A stretch of DNA of 38,078 nucleotides, taken from contig NZ_JAJCIA010000038.1 of the NCBI RefSeq assembly GCF_020554845.1, positions 1-38,078 of the forward strand, in the 5' to 3' direction. The position numbers and the translations under genes are program-made. A model generated the notes under the pieces. That model saw nothing but the letters and a program-made list of their open reading frames with translations, made no database searches and had not been told where the DNA came from. Each line of letters opens with the position of its first letter. The first letter of the stretch is position 1. Source of the stretch: Blautia faecis. Lineage in GTDB: Bacteria; Bacillota; Clostridia; Lachnospirales; Lachnospiraceae. Shown here piece after piece: positions 24,056 to 32,781 of the stretch.

Positions 24056-26389
24056 TTACTCCACATTCTTCAGCGCCACATCCATTGGAATCTTCTTGAT
24101 CCTTCTAAATTGCAACAAGGCTACCAGCACATACGCTCCCATTCCCATCGCAAACATCTCCGGATAAACCGCTGGTTTCAGATATAAGGTCAGCCAGCCT
24201 GAGAAGGATGACATCAGATATCCGTAAATTCCATATATCGTCCAGGTAGACAGCAGCAGGCTGAGTAAAATGGACAAAATCACCACCCACGTAGTGGATG
24301 TAAGATACAGGCTGTTGATCTCTCTGTTCTCATACCCCAGAATCTTTACCATAGAAATGGCATTGGCATTTTTCTCAATGATCAGCTTGGTAAGCAGATA
24401 GATCAGGAGGGCAAACAGCACAACTGCAAATACATTGATCAGCTGGAACATTTCTCCCATAGACACATCCAGCTGACGGCTGACTTTTGTCAGATCGTCC
24501 TCCGTAATTGTTGTTGCGATCAGATCCTCATCCAGATCTGTGATCTTTTCCCTGGAAAAATAACCGTTAAAATAATCCTCCTTTTCCCCAAAGGTTTTCC
24601 TGTAGGAAGAAATCGGCATAAATACTGTCAAAGATGCCGGATAATCGTAGATTCCCTGCACGAAAAATTCATATGTCTCACTTCCGTAAGCTTCCTTCAG
24701 AACAATGGTATCTCCGGTCTTTACCTTATATTTCTCTGCATAACCATCGGAAATCAGGACTCCGTCTTCTGGAAGCTCTGCCTTTACATATGCACTGTCC
24801 TCAGAAATGCCATAGACCGTTATGGTCTCTCCCTCCTGATCCGGCAATACATTTTTCATGGAATTCAGGCAGAATTTTTCTGCTGACTTCTCATTTGTTT
24901 TCAAAGATGGAGTAAGAAATTTCTGCAGCATTCCCATAACCGTATATTTCTCATCTTCATCTGGCTCCTCTGGTACATTCAGCACATACTGGTACGGCGC
25001 GATCATATTCTTCAAAATTTCTTCCTGATAATGATCCAGAAGCGGCTTCATCATCATTCCAAAAAGCAGCAGTACATTTGCAAAAAAGATTCCAATAAAC
25101 AAAGTCAGATAACTGGACTTATTCTGCAGGATAATACGCAGCCGGAATCGGTTGAAAAACTTAAAGTCCGGAAGGCGCACAGCTTTTTTCCTTTTGGAGG
25201 CAGACAGATCATGACGCAGGAATTTCAAAGGAGAAAGACGTAGTTTCCTTGAAATCAAAATCAAATTGATTCCCAGCATGATCACTACCGGAACTACTGT
25301 GGTCAGTATAAATGCATCTGCATTCCAGCGTGTTTCATAGGTCGGCAGGCTGTAGCTGCCATAATACATACCTGCGCAGAGATCTTTAAAGGAGGTGTAG
25401 CCCAGCACGTTTCCAAGAACAGAAGCAACCACAGTTACGATCACCGGCATGGAAATATAGTGGAACAGAAGTTCTCTTCTGGAATATCCGGAAGCACGCA
25501 GAGTCCCGATCACAGAAGCTTCTTTTGTAATGGTATTATTTGTTGTAACTGCAAACACAAAAGCAATGATGACGATCAGAATATACAGCAGCACCTCCAT
25601 CATAGCCTTATCACCGCCCATATCTTCACCGGTAAAAGTGATGGCCTGATTGGAATAGGCCGGGATAAAGCCTGTCACATTTCCATATTTGACCAGAACC
25701 TCCAGGAAATCCTCAGACATGTTTTTTGCTTCAATATCATCCTTTGGTGCAGTCTCATACTGCCAGGAATAGCGGTACTCCAGATGGGTTGTTCCAAAAG
25801 CATCCGCACCTTCCTCGGTCATAATACCCACACCAAATTTTACAGCATCAAACATCATATCGCTGTTATCGGAAAATAAACAACTGTAGTCGGGTAATGC
25901 CACAAATCCGGTAACTGTCAGTTCTTCTCCTGCGATTTTCAGCTTGTCACCAACCTTCAGCTTGTTATTATCTGCATACATCCGGTCAATGGCAATCTCG
26001 TTCTTTGCAGACGGCATTGCACCTGACATCAGGCACACAAGATTCATATCGGTACGCTCCTGATAGATGCGCATGGTTCCCTCTTCGTTTCCATCCAGAT
26101 CCGCATCTACAGCCTCATCGCGGTAAAAGTTTTCGCAGATTCGTACTTTTCCATTTTTTTCAATTTTCTGCAAATCACTTTTGCTGGCTTTCGAAGAAAG
26201 GGTAAAGTTGCCATGCTCGATGTTATATTTTTCGAAACCTTCGTCATAGGCAGCCAGCATACTGTCATCAGCCACAAGAAAGCCCGAGACAAAGCCTATG
26301 GTCAGTGTCATAAACAGAAAGATCACAATATATTTTCCAAAATCACTTTTCAGTTCTCTTGGAAGACGTTTCCACAATGGATTCTTCAT
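24056..26389 (-). CDS. ABC transporter permease, FtsX/MacB type
   Basis: The 777-residue membrane protein has one N-terminal helix (about 20-40), a large extracellular domain, a cluster of helices at about 263-283, 312-332 and 360-380, another at 425-447, a second extracellular domain and three more helices at the end. TTNNTITKEASVIGTLRASGYSRREL and a second copy, NANAISMVKILGYENREI, are the paired FtsX coupling regions. This is the double-FtsX arrangement used for export of peptides or lipids or for mechanotransmission. It begins 11 bases after the ATPase gene stop, so translation is probably coupled. The substrate is unknown. DtxR- and Fur-like boxes upstream of the operon hint at metal control. 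Confidence 0.88.
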   Translation of the reverse strand: MKNPLWKRLPRELKSDFGKYIVIFLFMTLTIGFVSGFLVADDSMLAAYDEGFEKYNIEHGNFTLSSKASKSDLQKIEKNGKVRICENFYRDEAVDADLDGNEEGTMRIYQERTDMNLVCLMSGAMPSAKNEIAIDRMYADNNKLKVGDKLKIAGEELTVTGFVALPDYSCLFSDNSDMMFDAVKFGVGIMTEEGADAFGTTHLEYRYSWQYETAPKDDIEAKNMSEDFLEVLVKYGNVTGFIPAYSNQAITFTGEDMGGDKAMMEVLLYILIVIIAFVFAVTTNNTITKEASVIGTLRASGYSRRELLFHYISMPVIVTVVASVLGNVLGYTSFKDLCAGMYYGSYSLPTYETRWNADAFILTTVVPVVIMLGINLILISRKLRLSPLKFLRHDLSASKRKKAVRLPDFKFFNRFRLRIILQNKSSYLTLFIGIFFANVLLLFGMMMKPLLDHYQEEILKNMIAPYQYVLNVPEEPDEDEKYTVMGMLQKFLTPSLKTNEKSAEKFCLNSMKNVLPDQEGETITVYGISEDSAYVKAELPEDGVLISDGYAEKYKVKTGDTIVLKEAYGSETYEFFVQGIYDYPASLTVFMPISSYRKTFGEKEDYFNGYFSREKITDLDEDLIATTITEDDLTKVSRQLDVSMGEMFQLINVFAVVLFALLIYLLTKLIIEKNANAISMVKILGYENREINSLYLTSTTWVVILSILLSLLLSTWTIYGIYGYLMSSFSGWLTLYLKPAVYPEMFAMGMGAYVLVALLQFRRIKKIPMDVALKNVE

Positions 26390-26400
26390 AGCGCACCGCC

Positions 26401-27099
26401 TTACCAGTCCAGATCGTCAGCTGCGACTTTGGACTCATTGAGATAGTTTTTGCGGATCTGACCGTCACGAAGCTTCACTACGCGGTCTGCCATATTCTTA
26501 ATGGCATCGTTGTGGGTAACCATGATGATGGTATTTCCGTACTTCTGGTTGACCTGCTCGATCAGACGCAGAATTTCCTTAGATGTGTTGTAATCCAGTG
26601 CGCCTGTAGGCTCGTCGCAGAGAAGAATGTCCGGATTTTTTACAATGGCACGACCAATGGCCGTTCTCTGCTGCTGACCGCCGGAAAGCTGGTTGGGCAG
26701 CTTATGTCTGTGCTCATAAAGCCCCAATGTATAAAGCAGCTCGTCAATATCCAGTGCCTTATCGCTGAGATATGCGCCCACCTCAATATTTTCCTTTACA
26801 TTTAAATTTGGGATCAGATTATACATCTGAAAAACATATCCCAGATGCTTCCGGCGGTAAAGAGTCAGCGCTTTCTCCTTCATATCTCCTGTTTTTTCCC
26901 CATCTATGGAAATATAGCCCTCATCTGGCTCATCAATTCCACCGATAATATTCAAAAGTGTGGATTTTCCAGAACCAGACGGTCCAAGAAGCACGCAGAA
27001 TTCCCCTTTTTCCACAGAAAAATCAATTCCCCGAAGAACCTCTGTCCTGCTGTCTCCGGAACCAAAGCCTTTCTTCAAATCTTTAATTTCAAGAAACAT
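26401..27099 (-). CDS. ABC transporter ATP-binding protein, LolD/MacB type
   Basis: A 232-residue nucleotide-binding subunit. Walker A is GPSGSGKST, the Q-loop lies in YVFQMYNLIPNLNV, the signature is LSGGQQQR, Walker B is ILLCDEPTGALD and the H-loop is MVTHN. The VFQxxNLIPxLxVxEN and EPTGALD signatures are typical of MacB/LolD-type exporters. I start at MFLEIKDLKKG because GGGAGG lies just upstream; the longer frame adds 13 codons without a ribosome site. It pairs with the FtsX-type permease immediately after it. The promoter region (27182-27260) has two kinds of metal-regulator-like palindromes. Confidence 0.95.
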   Translation of the reverse strand: MFLEIKDLKKGFGSGDSRTEVLRGIDFSVEKGEFCVLLGPSGSGKSTLLNIIGGIDEPDEGYISIDGEKTGDMKEKALTLYRRKHLGYVFQMYNLIPNLNVKENIEVGAYLSDKALDIDELLYTLGLYEHRHKLPNQLSGGQQQRTAIGRAIVKNPDILLCDEPTGALDYNTSKEILRLIEQVNQKYGNTIIMVTHNDAIKNMADRVVKLRDGQIRKNYLNESKVAADDLDW

Positions 27100-27181
27100 C
27101 TCTTTTCCTCCCTGTAAACCATTATCGTTCATGAACATTTTTCATAAAAAACAATTACAAGCATTCATCATTCTGTCTTTT

Positions 27182-27260
27182 GTTAGTTTATGCTAACTTA
27201 TATTTATCATACCTCTTTTATCCGGTTATGAAAAGGAGGGGAATTGAGAATAATTCTCAA
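27182..27260 (-). promoter_or_regulatory. Exporter promoter with DtxR-like and Fur-like boxes
   Basis: On the minus strand TTTTCA (27229-27234) and TATGAT (27206-27211) are 17 bases apart. Just downstream lies GTTAGTTTATGCTAAC (27182-27197), a DtxR-like box placed to block transcription. Just upstream of the -35 is the perfect palindrome TTGAGAATAATTCTCAA (27244-27260), which matches the Fur 7-1-7 consensus TGATAATNATTATCA at 12 of 14 defined bases. The divergent GGDEF gene begins about 190 bases away. Confidence 0.65.
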
Positions 27261-27355
27261 CATCTGCATTTTCGCTTTTTCGAAAATTATTTTGTTAAAA
27301 ATCACCTTTACCAAATTTTTCTTCTTAATTTTTTACATATTTTTTCACAGAAAAT

Positions 27356-27422
27356 GTGGCATTTCCATAAAAAATTCGATATAATATTCACAATGTTTAT
27401 AGTTTTTCACAACATTGTGAAA
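27356..27422 (+). promoter_or_regulatory. Promoter and palindromic operator of the GGDEF gene
   Basis: GTGGCA (27356-27361) and a consensus TATAAT (27380-27385) are 18 bases apart. Downstream lies a perfect 8-2-8 palindrome TTTCACAACATTGTGAAA (27405-27422). An extra half-site TTCACAATGTT (27387-27397) pairs with AACATTGTGAA (27411-27421), giving three related half-sites around the start of transcription. The binding protein is unknown. Confidence 0.6.
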
Positions 27423-27445
27423 TCTGTTATTCGGGAGATTTTTGC

Positions 27446-29353
27446 ATGAAAAAAATAGCACTTATTACAGATGGCTGGGGACGTTATGTAACCTATACCT
27501 GGATTCAGGGATATCGAAATTACATGGCTGCCCACCAGTCAGATATGGATTTATATATTTTTCAGAGCTTTGGGAATTTCAGTATGGATGAGAAGCATAA
27601 TGCAGGAGAATATAACATTGCACGGCTTCCGGATTTTTCAGAATTTGACGGCATCCTTCTGGATCTTGCCACCGTGTCCCAGTCAGACCTGATTGCAGAG
27701 ATAATTGAACGCGCGAAGCTCAGCAACATCCCAGCAATTTCTCTTCTTGAGCAGATTCCAGGACTGTACCATTCCGGAATTGACAACTACGAAGCCATTA
27801 CCCGGATTGTTGAGCACCTGATCGCAGAGCACGGATGCCGTACCTTAAACTTCATCGGCGGACCAGAATTTAACAGGGAAAATCAGCTCCGCTTCAAAGC
27901 TTACAGGGATGCCCTTCTTCGCCATGGGATTCCTTTCGAGGAGCAGCGCGTGATCCATCATAATTATGAAATTGAAACCGGAATCCAGGCATTTTCCACA
28001 TTTAAAGAGAAAAACCTGCTTCCAGATGCCTTTGTCTGTGTCAACGACAATACAGCTGTAGGCGTCTGTCTGGCTGCCAAGGAAGCCGGATATTCCATTC
28101 CCGGGGATTTTCTGGTAACCGGTTTTGACAACGAAGATAAGGCTTCCTATTATGAGCCCAGAATTACCACGGTAGGCTTCTCCAAAGCCGATATCATGGA
28201 AAATGCCCTTTTAATGCTGGAAAAAATCTGGAATGGAAATGCAGAGGAGACTTATATATACGCACCTTTCACCTACGTTTTTCAGGAAAGCTGCGGCTGT
28301 ATTTCCCAGAATCCACCTGACCGTGGAGAGTATGTAATCAAGCGCATTGTAGCAGAAGCACGCCAGAGCGATATGCAAAACTGGATGATGGATCTGAACC
28401 GTGTTCTCCTGGACTGTACAGGATACACAGAGCTTGCAGGACGTATGCAGAACTGGCTGACAAAGCATGGTTGCGGAAATATTTATCTGTTTTTGAACCC
28501 GGATATCTTTATGAGCGAAAATATAGATGCACTGCCTGAGCTTCCGGAGGATACTTATCAGACAGAAGGATACCCGGAGGAGATGGCACTGGTTTACCCG
28601 CCCCTGGATGGTACGAACCGGCTTCAGCTTAATCTGAAAGAAATTCTTTCACTTCCACAGACAGAAGCTACCAAAGGACAAAATATTTACCAGTTCTGTC
28701 CTCTGCATTTTCGTGAACGGGAGATTGGATTTCTGATCATCACCAATTGTGATTATCTTCTGGAGCATCAGTTCCTGTTCGAAACCTTAAATGCACTCCA
28801 GACTTCCATGGAAGCCCTGTATGCAAGACTTACCCTGCGTAAAATGAATAAACAGCTTTCTCAGCTTTACATCCATGATTCTCTCACCGGGCTCTACAAC
28901 CGGATGGCTTACGAGAAGCTTGCCATGCCTCTTTTCCATCAGTGCATGCAGGAAAATCAGCCAGTTGGAATCATGTTTGTGGATGCAGATCACCTGAAAT
29001 ATATCAATGACACCTTTGGGCATGATATGGGAAATCTTGCTATCAGCAGCATTGCTTCCGTCCTGCGGCAGCACTGTCCGGCAGAGTCCGTTTCCATACG
29101 CTATGGAGGAGATGAATTCGTATGCGTGATTCCTGATTATAATAAACAGAAAATACAGGAGCTGGCTCATACCCTTCTGGATTCTCTGGAAGTGTTTTCT
29201 GCCAATAGCCGTATGGGCTTCCCCATTGAGGCAAGCATCGGATGGGTAATTGCCGATGATCCGGATCTGCCCTTGAATGATTATATCAATCTGGCAGATG
29301 AGAAAATGTATTCTGTGAAAAAGTCCAGAAAAGCAGAGCGGAAGGATTTCTAA
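27446..29353 (+). CDS. Cytoplasmic substrate-binding / GGDEF diguanylate cyclase
   Basis: The 635-residue protein starts with a LacI-type periplasmic-binding-protein fold (residues 1-285; KKIALITDGWGRYVTY, FDGILLD, PDAFVCVNDNTAVGVCLAAKEAGYSIPGDFLVTGFDN), with no DNA-binding domain, signal peptide or membrane segment. A middle region (about 290-455) looks GAF-like. The C-terminus is a GGDEF domain with intact RYGGDEF (552-558) and DxLTGLYNR upstream. No RxxD inhibitory site precedes the GGDEF at the usual five-residue distance. It should make cyclic di-GMP in response to an intracellular sugar-like ligand; the ligand is unknown. GGGAG precedes the ATG. A palindromic operator lies in its leader. 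Confidence 0.9.
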   Translation: MKKIALITDGWGRYVTYTWIQGYRNYMAAHQSDMDLYIFQSFGNFSMDEKHNAGEYNIARLPDFSEFDGILLDLATVSQSDLIAEIIERAKLSNIPAISLLEQIPGLYHSGIDNYEAITRIVEHLIAEHGCRTLNFIGGPEFNRENQLRFKAYRDALLRHGIPFEEQRVIHHNYEIETGIQAFSTFKEKNLLPDAFVCVNDNTAVGVCLAAKEAGYSIPGDFLVTGFDNEDKASYYEPRITTVGFSKADIMENALLMLEKIWNGNAEETYIYAPFTYVFQESCGCISQNPPDRGEYVIKRIVAEARQSDMQNWMMDLNRVLLDCTGYTELAGRMQNWLTKHGCGNIYLFLNPDIFMSENIDALPELPEDTYQTEGYPEEMALVYPPLDGTNRLQLNLKEILSLPQTEATKGQNIYQFCPLHFREREIGFLIITNCDYLLEHQFLFETLNALQTSMEALYARLTLRKMNKQLSQLYIHDSLTGLYNRMAYEKLAMPLFHQCMQENQPVGIMFVDADHLKYINDTFGHDMGNLAISSIASVLRQHCPAESVSIRYGGDEFVCVIPDYNKQKIQELAHTLLDSLEVFSANSRMGFPIEASIGWVIADDPDLPLNDYINLADEKMYSVKKSRKAERKDF

Positions 29354-29397
29354 ACGGACAGGGGACCTCTGGCGACATCACCATATAAGAAAGTCAG
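29352..29397. repeat. Dispersed repeat, family C, copy 2
   Basis: It shares AAACGGACA, GGCGACATC, ATATA and TCAG in the same order with 92-138. It overlaps the stop codons of both the GGDEF gene and asnB and fills the 40 bases between them; no separate terminator is visible. Confidence 0.4.
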
Positions 29398-31337
29398 TTA
29401 CTTTGCAGCTGACGTTCAGAACTTTCCTTGTAAAAAAATGTATGATGCCAGATCAGGAAAGCAAGAACTGTCCAGATCTTGCGGCTGTTGTCCTTTTTCC
29501 CTTCTTTATGTTCTCTCAGAAGCTGGAGCAATTTTTCTGTATGGAAAAATTCTTCAGCTTCTTTTGATGTGAACAATTCTTTCACCATCTGATACCAGTC
29601 GTCCTGGCGCAGCCACACACGGATGGGGATTGGAAATCCCAGCTTCTTCCTTCCGTCAGTATCCTGAGGGATATACTTCGAGACCGCCTTTCGGAAAATA
29701 TCCTTCGTTGTACCATCAGCAATCTTAGCTTCCTTAGGCAGCCCAGCTGCAAGCGTCCATACATCCTTGTCCAGAAACGGCACCCGCACTTCCAGGGAAT
29801 GAGCCATACTCATCTTGTCCGCTTTCTGGAGGATATCGCCGGGAAGCCAGTAATTGAGGTCTACGGACTGCATTTTCTCCATATCCTGAAGGTGAGATTT
29901 CCCCAATCCATCCCTTCCACTTTTCTTTTCTATACGGCACACTTTATGTGTGTGCTTAGTTCTGTCTGTCTTTTCAAGGAAACGGTCATTTTCAATTTCT
30001 TTATAAAACGGCTTCAGGAATTCCTGGGTTGTCTGCCCTGTCACGCCTCCTTTTAAAATCTGATTTTTCTCTTTTTCACCATAAATATATGCATTTCCGA
30101 TAAATCGTTCTTCTACTTTCTTTCCTGCGCGTATCAGGAAGTCCCTGCCTTTCACATCTGGCAGTTTCGCTGCCAGCCGGCCCACAGCCCTTCTGATTCC
30201 AAATGGGATCCAGCCAACCATTTTCAGAGCTTCCGGCTCCCGGTAAATGTTATATCCACCGAAAAGCTCATCCGCGCCCTCGCCGGAAAGCACTACTTTC
30301 ACATGCTTCGCAGCTTCCTGTGCCAGAAAATAAAGGGCAACTGCGGATGCATCTCCTGAAGGTTCATCCATATGGTACATGACGTCTGGAAGGGAATTCC
30401 AGAATTCTTCTTTGGAAATGATTTTTACATGGTGCCTAAGGCCTGCTGCTTTCGCAACCTGGGCAGCTTTTTCCACCTCATTGTAGCGATTGCCTTCGTC
30501 AAAGCCTACAGTAAAGGCCTGGTCTGCTCCGGAAGCTGCTGCCAAATAGCCAGAATCCACACCGCCGGACAGAAATGCGCCAACCTCCACATCGCTTAGC
30601 ATGTGGTGCTTTACGGAATCGTCCAGGATGGTTTCAAGCTGCACTGCCCCCTCTTCCCATTGACCGAGTGTAAGTCTGGCTTTAAAATACGATTTTATTT
30701 CATATTTTCCATCTCTATAAATAAGCACATGCCCCGGCATCAGCTTATAAATTCCTTTAAAAAAGGTCTCTTCCAGTGCTGAATATTGAAAGGACAGATA
30801 CTGCTCCAACGCCAGTCTGTTCACTTCTCTCTTATACCCTGGAAACGCCAGAATGCTCTTGATCTCAGATGCAAATACGAAATGCCCGTCGATCTGCGCA
30901 TAATACACCGGCTTGATTCCAAAGAAGTCCCTTGCCAGCATCAAAGTCTGCTCCTTCTCATTCCACACAGCAAATCCGAACATTCCCCGCAGCTTGTCCA
31001 AGGCCTTTTCCCCGTACTTCTGAATGGTATTCACCAGCACTTCCGTATCTGAATGGGTGCGAAAAGAAATGCCAGCTGCCTCTAATTCGGCCCGCAGTTC
31101 TTTATAATCATAAATCTCTCCGTTAAAAACAATCTGCAGATTCCCATCTGCACTTTCCATTGGCTGCTGTCCATCCTCCAGGTCAATAATACTGAGCCTT
31201 CTAAACCCAAGGGTAATCTCGCCACCACAAAAAGAGCCTTCACTGTCTGGCCCTCTATGTTCAATGGATTTCATCATTCTCTCGATCACAGCCTTCTGGT
31301 CATTCCTGTGACCGGTAAATCCACAGATACCGCACAT
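29394..31337 (-). CDS. asnB: Asparagine synthetase, glutamine-hydrolysing
   Basis: A 647-residue class II amidotransferase. The catalytic Cys2 (MCGICGF) opens the glutaminase domain, which also has NGEIYDYKEL and SDTEVL. The synthetase domain has the PPi-loop LSGGVDSGYLA (SGGVDS at 257-262), SGEGADELFGGY and VRVPFLDKDVW. It makes asparagine from aspartate, glutamine and ATP. About 30 charged residues between the KTDRTKH and MQSVDLNYWLPGD segments appear to be a lineage-specific insertion. GGAGG precedes the ATG. It is transcribed alone and ends against the GGDEF gene. Confidence 0.95.
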   Translation of the reverse strand: MCGICGFTGHRNDQKAVIERMMKSIEHRGPDSEGSFCGGEITLGFRRLSIIDLEDGQQPMESADGNLQIVFNGEIYDYKELRAELEAAGISFRTHSDTEVLVNTIQKYGEKALDKLRGMFGFAVWNEKEQTLMLARDFFGIKPVYYAQIDGHFVFASEIKSILAFPGYKREVNRLALEQYLSFQYSALEETFFKGIYKLMPGHVLIYRDGKYEIKSYFKARLTLGQWEEGAVQLETILDDSVKHHMLSDVEVGAFLSGGVDSGYLAAASGADQAFTVGFDEGNRYNEVEKAAQVAKAAGLRHHVKIISKEEFWNSLPDVMYHMDEPSGDASAVALYFLAQEAAKHVKVVLSGEGADELFGGYNIYREPEALKMVGWIPFGIRRAVGRLAAKLPDVKGRDFLIRAGKKVEERFIGNAYIYGEKEKNQILKGGVTGQTTQEFLKPFYKEIENDRFLEKTDRTKHTHKVCRIEKKSGRDGLGKSHLQDMEKMQSVDLNYWLPGDILQKADKMSMAHSLEVRVPFLDKDVWTLAAGLPKEAKIADGTTKDIFRKAVSKYIPQDTDGRKKLGFPIPIRVWLRQDDWYQMVKELFTSKEAEEFFHTEKLLQLLREHKEGKKDNSRKIWTVLAFLIWHHTFFYKESSERQLQSN

Positions 31338-31477
31338 ATCTTCCTCCGTGTTTAACCGCTGCGTACTTCTGCCACGGCATTATATTTTTCTTTTCCCTTT
31401 ACGCTTCCTCTTCCCCTTGAGTATGCAAATGGCACAGAATGTACCTTGAAGTGAACTTTAGAATCAAAGTTTGAGAT

Positions 31478-31486
31478 ATTATAACA
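31478..31486 (-). promoter_or_regulatory. Extended -10 promoter of asnB
   Basis: The minus strand reads TGTTATAAT, an extended -10 (TGnTATAAT), with no clear -35. The predicted leader is about 130 bases. I saw no T-box or other known riboswitch in it, and no gene in 31338-31710 apart from the repeat remnant described separately. Confidence 0.55.
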
Positions 31487-31548
31487 TAAACCAAAACTGT
31501 CCATGTATTTACAATTTTCTCATACCAGCCTACAATACCCGAATTCAA

Positions 31549-31596
31549 GTGAAATCTACCGCAAAGTGGCATGTAAATTACAAAATGATTTTTGGT
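31549..31596. repeat. MITE-like element, family A, internal remnant
   Basis: GAATTCAAGTGAAATCTACC and GCAAAGTGG, then AATGATTTTT, align with the right half of copy 1 (GAATTCAGGTGAAATATACC). The usual terminal repeats are absent; the flanks instead carry CATACCA and its near inverse TGGTAT, so this may be a diverged subfamily. Confidence 0.5.
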
Positions 31597-31710
31597 ATAA
31601 AATCGCCCCTGCGGAAAAAACGGAACCACTGATTTCTCAATGCTTCCGCTTTTTCCGCAGGCGGTCAATACAGAGGTTTCTTGTGATTCGTCCGCAAAAA
31701 TGTGCCCAAT

Positions 31711-32781
31711 TTACTTTTGTAAATCAACCGTAATACTCTCACCTACCGGAACCGCCAGATCTTCCGGTGCCTGGTTTTCGCCATATACGGTTCCGATTTC
31801 TTCTATATATGCATCTTCCGATTCCTTCTGTTCGTAGGAAACGATTTCTCCTGCAGTTCCTGAAAAATGATAAAGCTGCAAAGTTAATTGTTTTGCATGA
31901 TTTGGAATTTCAAGATTTTCTAATTCAAAGATCAAATTCGGTTTTTCATAGGAAGTGAGATCAAAAACATATTCATTTCCTAAGTCGTCTTTCCCTCGAA
32001 TCCAGAATTCATCATCTTCTGCCATATCAGAAAATGATCCTGAAATAGTACACCCGAAGATATTATATTTCATTTCTGAAAGCAAAAACGTCTGATTTTT
32101 CTCAATTGGTATGGAGGTTTGAATGTCAATCTCCTTTGTATCCGCTTCCAAAACTTCTGGATCTGCTGTAAATGAAAATTCATACGCATCCTTCTCTTCA
32201 ACCTGCCCATTTTCATTTTGAAACGTTCCTATTTCAATTTCAAATTTCTGGGAACGATCAGCTTTACTTCGATTAAACTTCGCTACAAAGTATTTAGAAG
32301 CTGTTTTTTCTGATCCTGTGCTGTTATTAAGCGCATATTGCCTTTCTAACGCTAATGCCTCCCCATCAACGGCTGCCTGGACACTGTTCATGGAAATATC
32401 ATTTTCGTCATTTTCGTCTGTCAGAGAATATGCAACCCAGAGACTTTTTTCATCCGCAGCAACCTCCTCCAAAGAAACCGCAATCCCATTTTTTTCAATT
32501 GTCTTTTGGATTGCTTTCACATATTCATCTGTGCCCTTCTCAATTCCTAAAATCCGCCCAATAAGGGAGGTCATTTTATACCAGGCTGCTTCCACCTTTT
32601 TCTGATGAATAAGACCAACGCCAATGACTGCCACTAATAGGATGCAGGCGGCCACCCCCCTTATGTAATGCTGGACTATTACGATTTTATTTTCTTTCCA
32701 TGGTTTAGCCGCCTGATAGATGTATTTCTCATCGATCTCCTCAAACGCAGTTAAAAATTCCCACCCTTTACTCTCCTTCAT
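31711..32781 (-). CDS. DUF4179-type anti-sigma factor
   Basis: The 356-residue protein has a short cytosolic N-terminus (MKESKGWEFLTAFEEIDEKYIYQAAKPW), one membrane helix at about 41-58 (GVAACILLVAVIGVGLI) and a large extracellular beta-rich domain, as in DUF4179 proteins encoded beside ECF sigma factors. It should hold the sigma factor at the membrane until an outside signal arrives. Its start overlaps the sigma gene by 14 bases, and AAAGGAGG lies 6 bases before the ATG inside the sigma gene, so translation is coupled. The inducing signal is not evident. Confidence 0.85.
   Translation of the reverse strand: MKESKGWEFLTAFEEIDEKYIYQAAKPWKENKIVIVQHYIRGVAACILLVAVIGVGLIHQKKVEAAWYKMTSLIGRILGIEKGTDEYVKAIQKTIEKNGIAVSLEEVAADEKSLWVAYSLTDENDENDISMNSVQAAVDGEALALERQYALNNSTGSEKTASKYFVAKFNRSKADRSQKFEIEIGTFQNENGQVEEKDAYEFSFTADPEVLEADTKEIDIQTSIPIEKNQTFLLSEMKYNIFGCTISGSFSDMAEDDEFWIRGKDDLGNEYVFDLTSYEKPNLIFELENLEIPNHAKQLTLQLYHFSGTAGEIVSYEQKESEDAYIEEIGTVYGENQAPEDLAVPVGESITVDLQK

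Noticed and set aside
31338..31470. Possible T-box leader for asnB
   Set aside because: No AGGGTGGNACCGCG T-box sequence or terminator is present.
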